Of a stretch of DNA of 64,000 bases, positions 37,026 through 47,590 are shown piece by piece. Source of the DNA: Ashinkailepas kermadecensis (lineage: Eukaryota; Arthropoda; Thecostraca; Neolepadidae); the NCBI GenBank assembly GCA_034440615.1, contig JAOTOM010004830.1:33501-97500 (forward strand). Direction: 5' to 3'. The notes beneath the pieces are model-generated. The model was not told the DNA's origin. It was given only the letters and a program-made list of their open reading frames with translations, and searched no databases. The translations under genes and the position numbers were made by a program. Within the stretch, counting starts at the first letter, position 1; each line of letters begins with the position of its first letter.

Positions 37026-39067
37026 TAGTGATGAGGATGTAGTGATTGAGATGTAGTTGATCGTGCGGTGGTAAATACTTGACGGTGGTCATGACGTCAT
37101 GAGACGAGCCGTGGGAGAGAGCGTGGTAGCAAATCCGGGGCACTAGCGAAACTATCACACCCCCAGTGATATCACGTTTCTAGATCGTAATTGCCGACTA
37201 CACACTGTTTTCGTTAAGTATGGTGTCGGCGGGAGCAGAGTGTGGGTTAGCAAATCAATTAGAGGAGTACATGCAATGTCAGCTTATATTCAAGAAGTAA
37301 TGTGACCAAAACATAGGCGTCAATTCTACTACATGTGATACGTCTTGCATGCATTATGTTTAATTCTTTTGCATCAATGCATGAAAATCGATCCAGGTTT
37401 TCGAGCCAATATGTAGCAGTGCAAGTGTGACTGAGCCAACAAATAATGTAATTGCAATTGTGTAATTTGTCAGGACGTACCTTTCTCATGAACATTACTT
37501 TACTTATTCTGTCTGCTACTTAGATTACTTAATGTTACCCCCAAACGATGGGTCGTCTTGGTTTTTATATATGTCACAAGCAAGGATAAGACTAGCAGTT
37601 ATAGCCTTTTCACCAAAACCTATAAACGAAGCCTTGCATTCGAACGCGTAGCACCTCAACTATAAACCGTTGGCTCGCGGCGTTAAGCACACGACCCCAG
37701 CCAGCTCAATTTAGCTAACGAGGAGCCGGCTTTCGCTCCACGGGTCAGGCTTCACAAACAAGGCAATCAAACCAAATGACAGCAATAAAAATAAAACCAA
37801 GTGTGCTACGAATGTGGGGAAACGCGCCGTGGCCTAGTCGCAATGCACTTAATAATACCACCGATAAAAGTGCCACAATCTTGTAAATAACATGGAGCGG
37901 TCTTTTGCGTGGGTACTCAGCGCAAAAGATTACTACCGGCATTAGCAGATTCTGGTCCAGCAACTGGTGATATTGCGGGCAGTTCGCCAGACGACAGTGA
38001 GGAGAGTCAAGAGCGCTCTCTCCTACTAGCTGCCGAGATAATATCTGCCGGCTGTAGACTGTTCGGCTCCCAACATGAACACAACCAACTCGGTGCCTCC
38101 GACCCTCTCCATCTGCTTTCCAATTTTCGACAATCATGACGCGTCATCATATGAAAATGAAAATGAATAGCCGTGCGAAATGGTGGCCTTACCTCGGCGG
38201 CCAACTGGCATGCAAGTAACCTGTGAAGGCTCCACCACACAATGCGCTGGATGTACAGGCTTCCACTCACATTGACTCTATTTCCTTGGCTTTGTCAGGT
38301 TCCTGGCCATTTGCTGCGGTCTGCGCTGCCATATCTCCCGACGTCGCGCTCGTCTCATCATTGCTGTGATCTGGCTGCTGCCGATGCTGATCATGATGCC
38401 GTGGCCGCTCTTCTTCGACCTCCGTCCCGACAACGGAACTATCATGTGTCAGGAGGTATGACAAGCGACGAAGCTGCTGGGCGGTGGGGCAATGCGCTTT
38501 AACAGGACGACGAGCAACGTGACTGCCATGTGTCAGGAGCTGGGGCGAATAATTAGGTCGTGATTTGTCAGGGGACGAAGTAGGCAATGCAGCCGCCATA
38601 TGTCAAGAGCTGTAGTAGGCAATCGAGCCATCGAATGTCAGAAAGTACGAGCAATGGTATTGGTAGATCCAGCCTGGCGGGGGTATTGGTGGGCGTGTGC
38701 CCCCCCCCTCCCACCCTACCAACAGAGAATGGCGCTTCCTGGTGGGACAAGGTGTGGGACAATGGCAATCCATGGGGGGACAACGACATTCCATTGGCAG
38801 AGCCCAGCCGCACCGGTGCCTCTTCTCAAATTGTTCGGCGGAAGGCGCTTCTCCGAAGAGTGGTCCTTCGCCTTGAGCGGGTGTTCCCCTCTCCCAATAG
38901 CTAAAACTATCTGAGTCTACCAGTGGACGGTGGGCCGTCGTGAATCAAGACATGACATGCACCAACCTTGGCAGGAACCTCAGCTGCAGCGCAAATTGCT
39001 GACGCTCTATCACGTTTACGGTATCGACGGCTGCGACGTTCTGACTTCGGCCTGTGTGCATCGGCTG
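37026..39067. other. Unique sequence without recognisable gene
   Basis: Contains a TGACGTCA site at 37092-37099, and the repeated phrase TGCCATGTGTCAGGAG / CGCCATATGTCAAGAG near 38440-38610. Frames of 80-130 codons are present with no recognised motif. A C run lies at 38700-38707. Confidence 0.4.
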
Positions 39068-40888
39068 CGGGCTGCCGGCCATTTCCCTCATCCCTGCCGG
39101 GGAACATTAGCCCAGTATTGCAGACATGCCGACCATTTCCCTCATCCCTGCCGGGGAACATTAGCCCAGTATTGCAGACATGCCGGCCATTTCCCTCATC
39201 CCTGCCGGGGAGCATTAGCCCAGTATTGCAGACATGCCGACCATTTCCCTCATCCGTGCCGGGGAACATTAGCCCAGTATTGCAGACATGCCGACCATTT
39301 CCTCATCCTGCCGGGCATTAGCCCAGTATTGCAGCACATCCGAAGCCATTCCTCATCCGTGCCGGGGAACATTAGCCCAGTATTGCGGCCATTTCTATCC
39401 TGCCGGGAACATTAGCCCAGTATTGAGACATGCGATTTCCCTATCCTGCCGGGGAACCAGTATTGCAGATTCCTCATCCGGGGAACATTAGGTTTGAGCG
39501 GCCATTTCCCTCGGCCCGGGGGAACATTAGCCCAGTATTGCAGACATGCCACCATTTCCCTCTCCGTAACATTACCCAGTATTAAACACATGCCGACGGG
39601 TAGCCGTATTGCAGACATGCCGACCATTTCCCTCATCCGTGCCGGGGAACATTAGCCCAGTATTGCAGACATGCCGACCATTTCCCTCATCCGTGCCGGG
39701 GAACATTAGCCCAGTATTGCAGACATGCCGACCATTTCCCTCATCCCTGCCGGGGAACATTAGCCCAGTATTGCAGACATGCCGGCCATTTCCCTCATCC
39801 GTGCCGGGGAGCATTAGCCAGTATTGCAGACATGCCGACCATTTCCTTCCCTGCCGGGAGCATTAGCCCAGTATTGCAGACATGCCGGCCATTTCTCTCC
39901 CTGCCGGGGAACATTAGCCCGTTTCCTCATCCGGCCGGGGAGCATTAGCCCAGTATTGCAGACATGCCACCATTTCTCATCCGTGCCGGGAACATTAGCC
40001 AGTATTGCAGACGGCCATTTCCTCATCCCTGCCGGGGAACATTAGCCCAGTATTGCGACATGCCGGCCATTTCCTCATCCGTGCCGGGAACATTAGCCCA
40101 GTATTGCGACGGCCATTTCCTCATCCCTGCCGGGGAACATTAGCCCAGTATTGCGACATGCCGGCCATTTCCTCATCCGTGCCGGGAACATTAGCCCAGT
40201 ATTGCAGACATGCCGACCATTTCCTATCCGTGCCGGGGAACATTAGCCCAGTATTGCAGACATGCCGACCATTTCTATCCGTGCCGGGAACATTAGCCCA
40301 GTATTGCAGACATGCCGACCATTTCCTCATCCGTGCCGGGGAACATTAGCCAGTATTGCGACATGCGACCATTTCTATCCGTGCCGGGACATTAGCCCAG
40401 TATTGCAGACATGCCGACCATTTCCCTCATCCCTGCCGGGGAACATTAGCCCAGTATTGCAGACATGCCGACCATTTCCCTCATCCCTGCCGGGGAACAT
40501 TAGCCCAGTATTGCAGACATGCCGGCCATTTCCCTCATCCGTGCCGGGGAGCATTAGCCCAGTATTGCAGACATGCCGACCATTTCCTTCCCTGCCGGGG
40601 GCATTAGCCCAGTATTGCAGACATGCCGGCCATTTCCCTCATCCCTGCCGGGGAACATTAGCCCAGTATTGCAGACGGCCATTTCCCTCATCCGTGCCGG
40701 GGAGCATTAGCCCAGTATTGCAGACATGCCCACCATTTCCCTCATCCGTGCCGGGGAACATTAGCCCAGTATTGCAGACGGCCATTTCCCTCATCCGTGC
40801 CGGGGAACATTAGCCCAGTATTGCAGACGGCCATTTCCCTCATCCCTGCCGGGGAACATTAGCCCAGTATTGCAGACATGCCCACCAT
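39068..40888. repeat. 54-bp minisatellite, about 35 copies with an indel-rich centre
   Basis: The unit runs GCCGACCATTTCCCTCATCC, then CTGCCGGGGAACATTAGCCC, then AGTATTGCAGACAT. Units at 39068-39290 and 40410-40880 are nearly identical and full length. Units between about 39295 and 40400 carry many 1-10 bp deletions (for example CCTGCCGGGCATTAG, ATTGCGACATGCGACC). Frames on both strands have an 18-residue period and are not genes. The damaged centre may be real decay or a consensus error in a long repeat. Confidence 0.95.
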
Positions 40889-41035
40889 CAGTTACGCGGC
40901 AACGTTGGAGCGTTGAACAATATGTGCGATGGCGCACGGGGGGAGGAGAGCTAGTCGCATGTAAAGCCAGTCGTTTCCCTCAAACTCCGATAGGGCTGAT
41001 GGATAAGGCTCTCGAAAGGTGTGGGAGGCATGGCG
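40889..41035. other. Short unique stretch between repeats
   Basis: About 150 bp without gene signals. Confidence 0.4.
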
Positions 41036-41215
41036 ACCCCCCCCCCTTTCCTCCCCTCCCCTCCCCTTTCCTCCCCTTCCCTCCCCTTTTCTCCCTCCCC
41101 TCCTCTTTCCTCCCCTTCCCTCCCCTTTTCTCCTTTCCCCTCCACTTTCCTCCCTTCCCCTCCCCTTTCCTCCCCTCCCCTCCCCTTTCCTCCCTTCTCT
41201 CTCCCTCTTTCAGTC
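41036..41215. repeat. Pyrimidine-only CCCTCCCCTTTCCTC repeat
   Basis: Almost pure C/T for about 180 bp with a recurring TCCCCTCCCCTTTCC-type unit. The opposite strand is purine-only, which favours triplex or slipped structures. Confidence 0.93.
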
Positions 41216-41788
41216 GAAGCATAAAACCTAGGATGGCGTCGGTGTCAGAATAGTTGGCGTAAATACGTCCTGGAGCCTCTCTTGCCTGCCTTCTGTTGTC
41301 TAGCTATGGCACACGTGGGAACATGATGACCTTTGCGCTACTTGCCGCGCTTTCCTTCTCGAGAGGATCGAGGAAAGTGCAATTATCCCGCTCAGTCTCA
41401 CGAAAGCTAATTTTTGTCCACTGGCTTGCATGCTCCGTTATTTTCGAGCAGAAACATGGTCTCCGTATTTCTAGTCCAAACAAGATGTCATTGCGAGCCT
41501 GATTTAGCACACATAACGCTGCCTGTAAACCAGAGAAGACACCGCTGACACCTCCACAGCCTTCACCATTTCCACCCAGCACCTTTGAAAAGGGGATGGG
41601 AGGGCTTAGGCCAATTATTTACCTGACGCGTCATACACCTGCGTGATGCTCAATTTCCACAAGCTTTGAGTTGACACGCCCCACCCGCATCTACGGCCAT
41701 GCTAGCCCGCCGCGGACAAAATGAACACAAAAGCCAGAAGATATCAGTTTATGGGACGAAGGGACAAACATGTCGGCCACCTAGTTCT
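41216..41788. other. Unique sequence without recognisable gene
   Basis: No exon, RNA or repeat is recognised. Confidence 0.4.
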
Positions 41789-41843
41789 ATGACACGTTGA
41801 CATGTACTATATACATATGTTATAGTACATGTCAACGTGTCAT
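41789..41843. repeat. Perfect hairpin with 23-bp arms
   Basis: Arms 41789-41811 and 41821-41843 are exact inverted copies around a 9-nt loop (TACATATGT); the left arm starts ATGACACGTTGACATG. It lies just before the TA microsatellite that precedes the CR1 fragment. Confidence 0.95.
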
Positions 41844-41865
41844 GTGTTATATACATGTGTATATA

Positions 41866-41867
<2 letters not shown>

Positions 41868-41922
<55 letters not shown>
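41868..41922. repeat. (TA)n microsatellite
   Basis: About 27 TA units at the 5' border of the CR1 fragment. It may be the pre-insertion target or post-insertion expansion. Confidence 0.95.
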
Positions 41923-41923
<1 letters not shown>

Positions 41924-41929
41924 TGAATC

Positions 41930-43487
41930 TTATTCCATGACAGGTGATAGGCTGGAGGATCTTAGAATAACTACAGAGGCTGTAGAAAAGCAGTTGCAGA
42001 ATATAAAACCTAATAAAGATTCTGGACCAGATGATATATATGCTAGGGTCTTGGTAGATTGTGCTAAAGCTTTAGCAGTTCCCCTAGGTATAATTTTCAG
42101 GCGATCTATGGAATATTCTGAAGAGCCTGAAGATTGGAGAAATGCAAATGTAGTACCAATTTTCAAAAAGGGAAGTATGAAGTGTGTAGGGAACTACAGG
42201 CCGGTCAGTTTGACCTCAATAGTTTACAAGGTACTAGAAAAACTGGTTAAACAGAATGTTCAGATTCATCTTGATAGGCACAACCTTTTAAGGGATACTC
42301 AACATGGATTTCGATCTCGGATGTCTTGTTCAACTAACCTTTTGGAGTTCATGGAAATGAAGAATGAAAATGAAAAATTATATGTTACTAAAGAAGTAGA
42401 CAATCAAAGCAGGATGGATGTTGTGTACTTGGACTTTAGCAAAGCTTTTGATAAAGTTCCACAAGGGAGGCTAATTCATCAACTACAGCAACATGGGATT
42501 GTTGGAACAGTTCTAGGTTGGATTGAAGCATGGTTGAGGGGAAGGAAACAAAGAGTAGTGTTAAATGGATGTAAATCTGATTGGAAGTCTGTTTGAGTGG
42601 AGTACTGAGTGGAGTACCACATGGCTCTGTTCTAGGGCCATTTCTCTTTATCATCTTTGTGAATAACATTGAGGTAGGGCTGAGGAATAGAGTGTGCAAA
42701 TTTGCTGATGACATCAAGTTGGTAGGAGTGGCAAACAGTTGTGATCAATCTATAAATACTGAACTAGACTTGGAGGACCTAAAAAAGTGGGCTGTTCAAT
42801 GGCAGATGTCTTTCAACTATGACAAGTGTAAGGTTATGCATCTGGGGTATGGAGGTGCTACTTTCAGATATACAATGGGAGGGAGGGAACTGGATGTTAT
42901 TGAAGAGGAAAGGGACTTAGGTGTGTTGGTTTCAAAAGACCTTAAAGCAGTAATACAATGTATCTCAGCTAGGAACAGGGCACTCAGAATGCTGGGACTC
43001 ATTAATAGAAGTGTGATATATAAGAGCAAGGAAGTCATAAAAACTGTACTTAGCATGGGTGTGACCCCACTTGGAATATTCTGTTCACAAGCATGGAGCC
43101 CCTACCTAGAAAAGATATAGATATGTTAAAAAGAGTGCAGCGCAAAGCAACTAGACTGATCAGTGGAATAAGTAACTTAGAATATGGTAAAGGCTTGTGG
43201 CATTAGATATGTACTCACTCAAGTATAGGAGATTAAGGGGGGTACATGATTGAAATGTACAAAATTGTTAAAGGACTAGATCAGGTGAATTAGAATGGTG
43301 CTCTTCAGTTTAGAGTATCACATAGTGGTCATGAATTCAGGTTAGACAAGTTGAGGTGTAGGACAGTTAACCGACAACAGGTCTTCAGTCAAAGGGTTGT
43401 TCATCAGTGGAATGGGCTGCCTGCTGATGTTGTAGGGAGTTCCTCATTGAATGTATTTAAAAGTAGGGTGGACAATTCTTTTTAGAC
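41930..43487 (+). pseudogene. CR1-type non-LTR retrotransposon reverse transcriptase, broken
   Basis: The frame carries the ordered landmarks of a LINE reverse transcriptase: NANVVPIFKKG, GNYRPVSLTS, QHGFR..MSCSTNL, VVYLDFSKAFDKVP, then after a break GVPHGSVLGPFLF, FADDIKL (catalytic FADD at about 42703-42714), KCKVMHLG, DLGVLV, QAWSP, and further on VQRKATRLI and the C-terminal WNGLP and NVFKSRVDN. This order is typical of CR1 and its relatives. The endonuclease part is missing, so the copy is 5'-truncated, as is usual for LINEs. It is dead: near 42590 one T is lost from a T run and the 12-mer TGAGTGGAGTAC is duplicated; a base is missing near 43112; an in-frame stop lies near 43292. It sits upstream of the GPCR TM5 exon in the same orientation, probably within an intron of that gene. 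Confidence 0.9.
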
Positions 43488-44126
43488 AGGAAAATCTTGT
43501 TTTTGAGTTATAATTTGTGATGGAAGGGGTGAGATTTATGTTAAGTAAGTGTGCACTGCACACACCCCTTTAAGGCATGGATGCAGTTTGAAAATTATTG
43601 ATAGGCATTCAATCCACGTGTGTTAAGAGGGATCAGGGGAATAGGGCTGGATAGCTAGGGTAGATAGGCATTGATAGGTGTGTGGGATATTGGTGGACTG
43701 GTTTCTTCAGGATGTTGGATGGTTGGGGTGGGTCTTTTTACCAGGCTTACGGTATCTTCCATTCACAGACTTAACTGGATGGGCCCTTGGGTCTCTTATT
43801 AAGTCTAAACGCTTTATAACTTGATATAGGGTGTACTTAGCGGTGGATTCAGCACCTTTTTTCGGGATGTGATACTGATGAGATTGGCTATGGTAGCACA
43901 ATGGCTATGATGGGAGGAGCTTGTAATTGTTGAGTGTGTCATGCAATAGCAAGTGAATAGTGCTAGATAGGCTGGGATATATAGCTCCCTAGGAACTTGA
44001 GATGAGGCATTGATTGGGGTGAGCGTATATACATTTATAGTACCTTTTCTAGATAGGCTTAACCCAGATGGGCCCCTGTGACTCTTATTAAGCCTTAACA
44101 CTTTATGACTTTATGACTGTATGACT
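43488..44126 (+). mobile_element. CR1 element 3' region ending in an 8-bp repeat
   Basis: The untranslated tail of the CR1 copy. A phrase containing GATGGGCCC and CTCTTATTAAG occurs at about 43766-43815 and again at 44056-44105, so the tail is duplicated or two CR1 ends are joined. The sequence ends with TTATGACT repeated three times at 44103-44126 (third copy GTATGACT). CR1-group elements commonly end in short tandem octamers instead of poly(A), which supports the clade call and marks the probable 3' boundary. Confidence 0.65.
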
Positions 44127-44239
44127 TTACATGAATATGCATACATGTACGCATGTATGTATGTGTGTGCGTGTTGGTAGGTTTGGAATTTGGCATGTGA
44201 CTGACGTGATGTGATGTTTGTCGGTTGTCCGTTGGTCAG

Positions 44240-44361
44240 GTGTGGCCGGCACACATGGACGGTAGGATGTTCTTCCTGGTGGCCAACCTGGGGCTCGGCT
44301 ACCTGTTCCCGCTGGTGCTGATAACCGCCTGCTATGTCGGCATCTGGATCAAAGTTTCACG
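44240..44361 (+). CDS. Neuropeptide-type class A GPCR, exon with TM5
   Basis: After an acceptor (GTTGGTCAG ending at 44239) the + frame reads [20 protein letters not shown], then [20 protein letters not shown], up to a donor at 44362 (CACG|GTGAGC). The last codon is split after two bases. The hydrophobic run with the F-P pair and the closing C/Y pattern is a typical fifth membrane helix of a rhodopsin-like peptide receptor. The VWP start fits the end of extracellular loop 2. It joins in frame to the exon at 45603, giving VSRRDIPGDSKDTQ. Exons for TM1-TM4 are not in the preceding sequence that I can recognise; they may lie beyond the window on the left. GC content is clearly higher than in the flanking CR1 copy. 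Confidence 0.8.
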
Positions 44362-44474
44362 GTGAGCTGCAGCTCCCCTCCCTTCCCCCGGGAAGGGGAT
44401 GAGCGGAGGACGAGGGGAAGCCAGTGATGTCCTGGGGCCGATTTTTGCGTGTCCCATTGAGAGCTGCCTGGCAC

Positions 44475-44835
44475 CGCTCATTTCCTCTAACATTCACTAG
44501 CCCCTAACATTCACTTCCCCTAACATTCACTAGCCCCTAACATTCACTAGCCCCTAACATTCACTAGCCCCTAACATTCACTAGCCCCTAACATTCACTA
44601 GCCCCTAACATTCACTAGCCCCTAACATTCACTAGCCCCTAACATTCACTAGCCCCTAACATTCACTAGCCCCTAAACATTACATTCACTAGCCCCTAAC
44701 ATTCACTAGCCCCTAACATTCACTAGCCCCTAATATTCACCTAAATTCAGCCCCTAACATTCACTAGCCCCTAACATTCACTAGCCCCTAACATTCACTA
44801 GCCCCTAACATTCACTAGCCCCTAACATTCACTTC
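44475..44835. repeat. 17-bp minisatellite inside the GPCR intron, about 21 copies
   Basis: The unit CCCCTAACATTCACTAG repeats with few changes; there are two irregular places near 44675 and 44735 and two end variants with CATTCACTTCCCC at the borders. Confidence 0.95.
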
Positions 44836-45479
44836 CCCCGGAAATAATCTTGGCTGCACTCCTGGTGCGAGTGGAGCGACGTATAATTGGCAATCCGCAC
44901 AAATGGACCAAGACTTTGAGGATGTTGAACTTCAACTCTTCCCGTATGAATCACGCAAGAACTCAATCGGGGGCAGAGCGGTCGGTTTTCCTATCAGGTG
45001 TGTGTCTGGACTTCCACCTCCACAATACGTATATGTACCAATTAAACTAATAAACTAATAATTAAATCCGTGGATCAAAGTGCGTGTACACCATAAGCTT
45101 GCTAGAATAACCGGACGTGCGAATGTGTACGTTTAGAAGAAAAAAACAGGCCAACTTGCACTGAAATCTTCAAAGATGGACATAGCATTGAAGCATTTGC
45201 TGACATTTTAATTGTCATACAGCTGCTTAGGTTCATGAAGCTGAGGACAGAGCGATAAAATGAACAGTATCCCTCAGAGAGATTGAAAGCTGGATCCCTG
45301 TACAGGGACTACAAGACAAAATCACCATTTGTCGGTGGCCTTAGTAGCACATCACACAGCACATAGGCCTGCTACAAAAGACTTCCGTGAAGCAAGCTGT
45401 CAGGAGATTTATGTGCACGCAAAAGACATTTCCAGAAATGATAAATTTCGTAGACAAATGGCAGGATATGTGAGGCGAG

Positions 45480-45602
45480 CCGATGCCAGCGTGCCTGACC
45501 TCCGGGAACGCTACCTCCAGTCGATGTGAGCGTGCCTGACCTCCGGGAACGCTACCCCCAGCCGATGCCAGCGTGCCTGACCTCCGGGAACGCTACCCCC
45601 AG
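45480..45602 (+). repeat. Triplicated 41-bp segment carrying the 3' splice site
   Basis: GCGTGCCTGACCTCCGGGAA followed by CGCTACC(T/C)CCAG occurs three times, with AG ends at 45520, 45561 and 45602, exactly 41 bp apart. Using the first or second AG would put the TM6 exon out of frame and reach a TGA within six codons, while the third AG keeps the receptor frame. The segment is poor in long pyrimidine runs, so acceptor choice may rely on the short CTACCCCCAG tract. Confidence 0.85.
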
Positions 45603-46128
45603 ACGTGACATCCCCGGCGACTCCAAGGACACCCAGCTGAAGCGGATGCAGCAGCGCTCCAAGTTCAAGGTGGTCAAGATGCTGATGGTGGTGGTGGTGG
45701 CGTTCACAGTCAGCTGGCTGCCGCTGTACGGCATCTGGATGCTGCTCAAGTTCGGTGACTTGGAGCGGCTGCCGGTCAGCTGGCACCGGCTGATTCCGGT
45801 GGCCATGCCGCTGGCCCAGTGGCTGGGCGCGTCCAACAGCTGCGTCAACCCGCTGCTGTACGCCTTCTTCAACCACAAGTACCGGCAGGGGTTCCAGAAG
45901 CTGCTGCACAGCGGCAGCTGCTGCTCGCTGATCCGGCTGGACACGCCGGTCGACTCGTCGGTGCGCCGCTCGGCGCACTTCCTCACCGTGCAGACCAGCC
46001 TGAGCGCCGCCGACGTGGCGCCCTCCTCGCAACTGGCGCTTCTCAAAGTGGTCGACAGGGCGCAGCAGTGGCGCGCCAGGCCGGACGGTCGGTCGACTCG
46101 CCGGCCGGCCGCGTTGACCGGGGTGTAG
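45603..46128 (+). CDS. Neuropeptide-type class A GPCR, last exon (TM6, TM7, C-tail)
   Basis: Starting at the third AG (45602), the exon encodes about 174 residues to TAG at 46126-46128. Residues 1-22 are the basic end of intracellular loop 3 (DIPGDSKDTQLKRMQQRSKF). Residues about 23-48 form TM6, with SWLP at 37-40 in place of the usual CWxP. Residues about 64-88 form TM7, with NSCVNPLLY, the NPxxY motif of class A receptors. FNHKYRQGFQKLL fits helix 8, followed by a Cys pair (SCCSL) suitable for palmitoylation, and a roughly 70-residue polar tail. Ligand contacts cannot be read from this half. The family is an invertebrate neuropeptide receptor; trissin-receptor-like is a guess, not a finding. 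Codons are strongly GC-rich (CTG, GTG), unlike the neighbouring transposon. The chance frame upstream of 45603 (from 45526) is intron. Confidence 0.85.
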
Positions 46129-47324
46129 GTGGGCGCAGGCGGGGCTGGGGAGTTGTTGGCAGGTTGACTGTGTTGTCGTCGTTTTTTACCGGCCGCCAGA
46201 CTGTGCCTGGCGGGAGGTGAGCGAGCGGACCGCGTCCGTGTTGGCTGGAGCTGTTCGATGGTCTGTCGTTGTTGACGTGTACCTAAATGTTTGATAGGCC
46301 TTAGGAAGCCATGCAAAAGTCTGCAGTCGAGTCACGCGCTGTTTGGATTCACTCGCAGTGCCATTTTTAGATGGCTGTCCAGGTGAAGTGTGTGCAGGTC
46401 GAGTTTTATGCCCACTTGCGGGCAATTCACCCTCTCGTTCCATGTTGCCATGCTAGGGTGCTTTCATTCTACGGACAATTTTCCTATCGTTCATGATCCG
46501 ATCAAGCTGGGACAATGTTTCAGTCTCAGTGGTTTGGTGCCGGTGACCACCTGGCCTGGCTATTGTCGGGGCTGTGTCGTCTGGTGCCTGGAATACTGCG
46601 CTGCGATGGTGCACAGCTGGCGAGTAGCAGCGCTAAGTCGGGCTGATGTGGGCTGGGCTCAGCAGAAACCGCACGGGTCAAGCTGTAAAAGCAGACCAGC
46701 GATTCGTCGTCGACATTAAGCATTTGTTTCGGTGCTTCGCGCTGGCTGGAAGTTAACTCCTCCACCGAAGCGAGTTCTGTATTTAGCGACGAAGTTTGCT
46801 TGCCATCCATTTGTGCACAGCAGGTGCCCTCGTTCGCAATGTAAGCACTTACTCCCTGGTTTGAAAATCATTGTATTGGAACATTATATAAAAGGAGATA
46901 CACTTTGTTGAACCGGGTCCACCCGGGTGGGTGCGTAGCACATCTTGTGAGTTCCTACCTGGGCTCTCGACTCATTCCCTGATACAATCCTGTGGTTGCC
47001 TCTGTCACCGTGAAAACTTTAAGCAATTGTGGTCTCTCCTGTCGCCTTCTACCCATAGCAGAAAGATAGGATTTTGTTATGACAGTCATCAAAGCTTTCG
47101 CTTAACGCCAGGCCATCAGAAAGCGTCCATCCTCCAGCCTCCAGTCCAGCGGCCATCCTCTGACCACTTGATGCCACATCAGCTTATTAAATCGTGTGAA
47201 ACTGGGACAGAAATTATAACTGTCGTCACGGCCTACCATCCTTCTTTTCGAGGCCCTGGGTTGTCCTCTCCGATCTGGCAATAGAAGAAGAAGAATAATT
47301 GGTACAGCAGGTGCACCTACGTGC
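46129..47324. other. Downstream of the GPCR; no further gene recognised
   Basis: This should contain the 3' untranslated region, but I see no clear AATAAA close to the stop. Frames of 94-117 codons lack motifs. Confidence 0.4.
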
Positions 47325-47590
47325 ATTCAGCACTTGTCACGTCACTTCGGAACATCCAACACGTGCCATGTCACTTCATAACATTCAGCACTTGCCGCGT
47401 CATTTCGGAACATCCAGCACGTGCCACGTTAATTCTGAACATCCAGCACGTGTCACGCCACTTCGGAACATTCAGTACGAACCAAGTTACTTCACCACAT
47501 TCAGCACTTGCCACGCCACTTCGGAACATCCAGCACTTACCAAGGCACTTCGCAACACTTAGCTCTTTTCACACCACTTCGCATCACAAT
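47325..47590. repeat. 29-bp minisatellite, about nine copies
   Basis: The unit has CACTTCGGAACATCCAGCAC followed by GTGCCACGT, with alternation of CACGTG-type and CACTTG-type copies and more decay at the right end. Confidence 0.92.

Larger units (their letters stand above)
44362..45602 (+). other. Intron of the GPCR gene
   Basis: GT (44362) to AG (45602), 1,241 bp. It contains a 17-bp minisatellite (about 44475-44835) and, at its 3' end, three copies of a 41-bp segment that carries the acceptor. The middle part shows nothing recognisable. Confidence 0.75.

Noticed and set aside
37745..38137. 130-codon - strand frame with hydrophobic stretch
   Set aside because: The hydrophobic segment alone is not evidence of a gene in AT/GC-mixed intergenic DNA.
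44475..44835. CRISPR or telomere-like array (CCCTAA-containing units)
   Set aside because: It is a 17-bp minisatellite inside an intron; the CCCTAA word is part of the unit only.
45526..45602. Coding start at the ATG at 45526 for the GPCR exon
   Set aside because: The upstream part lies in the duplicated intron end; joining the TM5 exon to the third AG gives a continuous receptor sequence.
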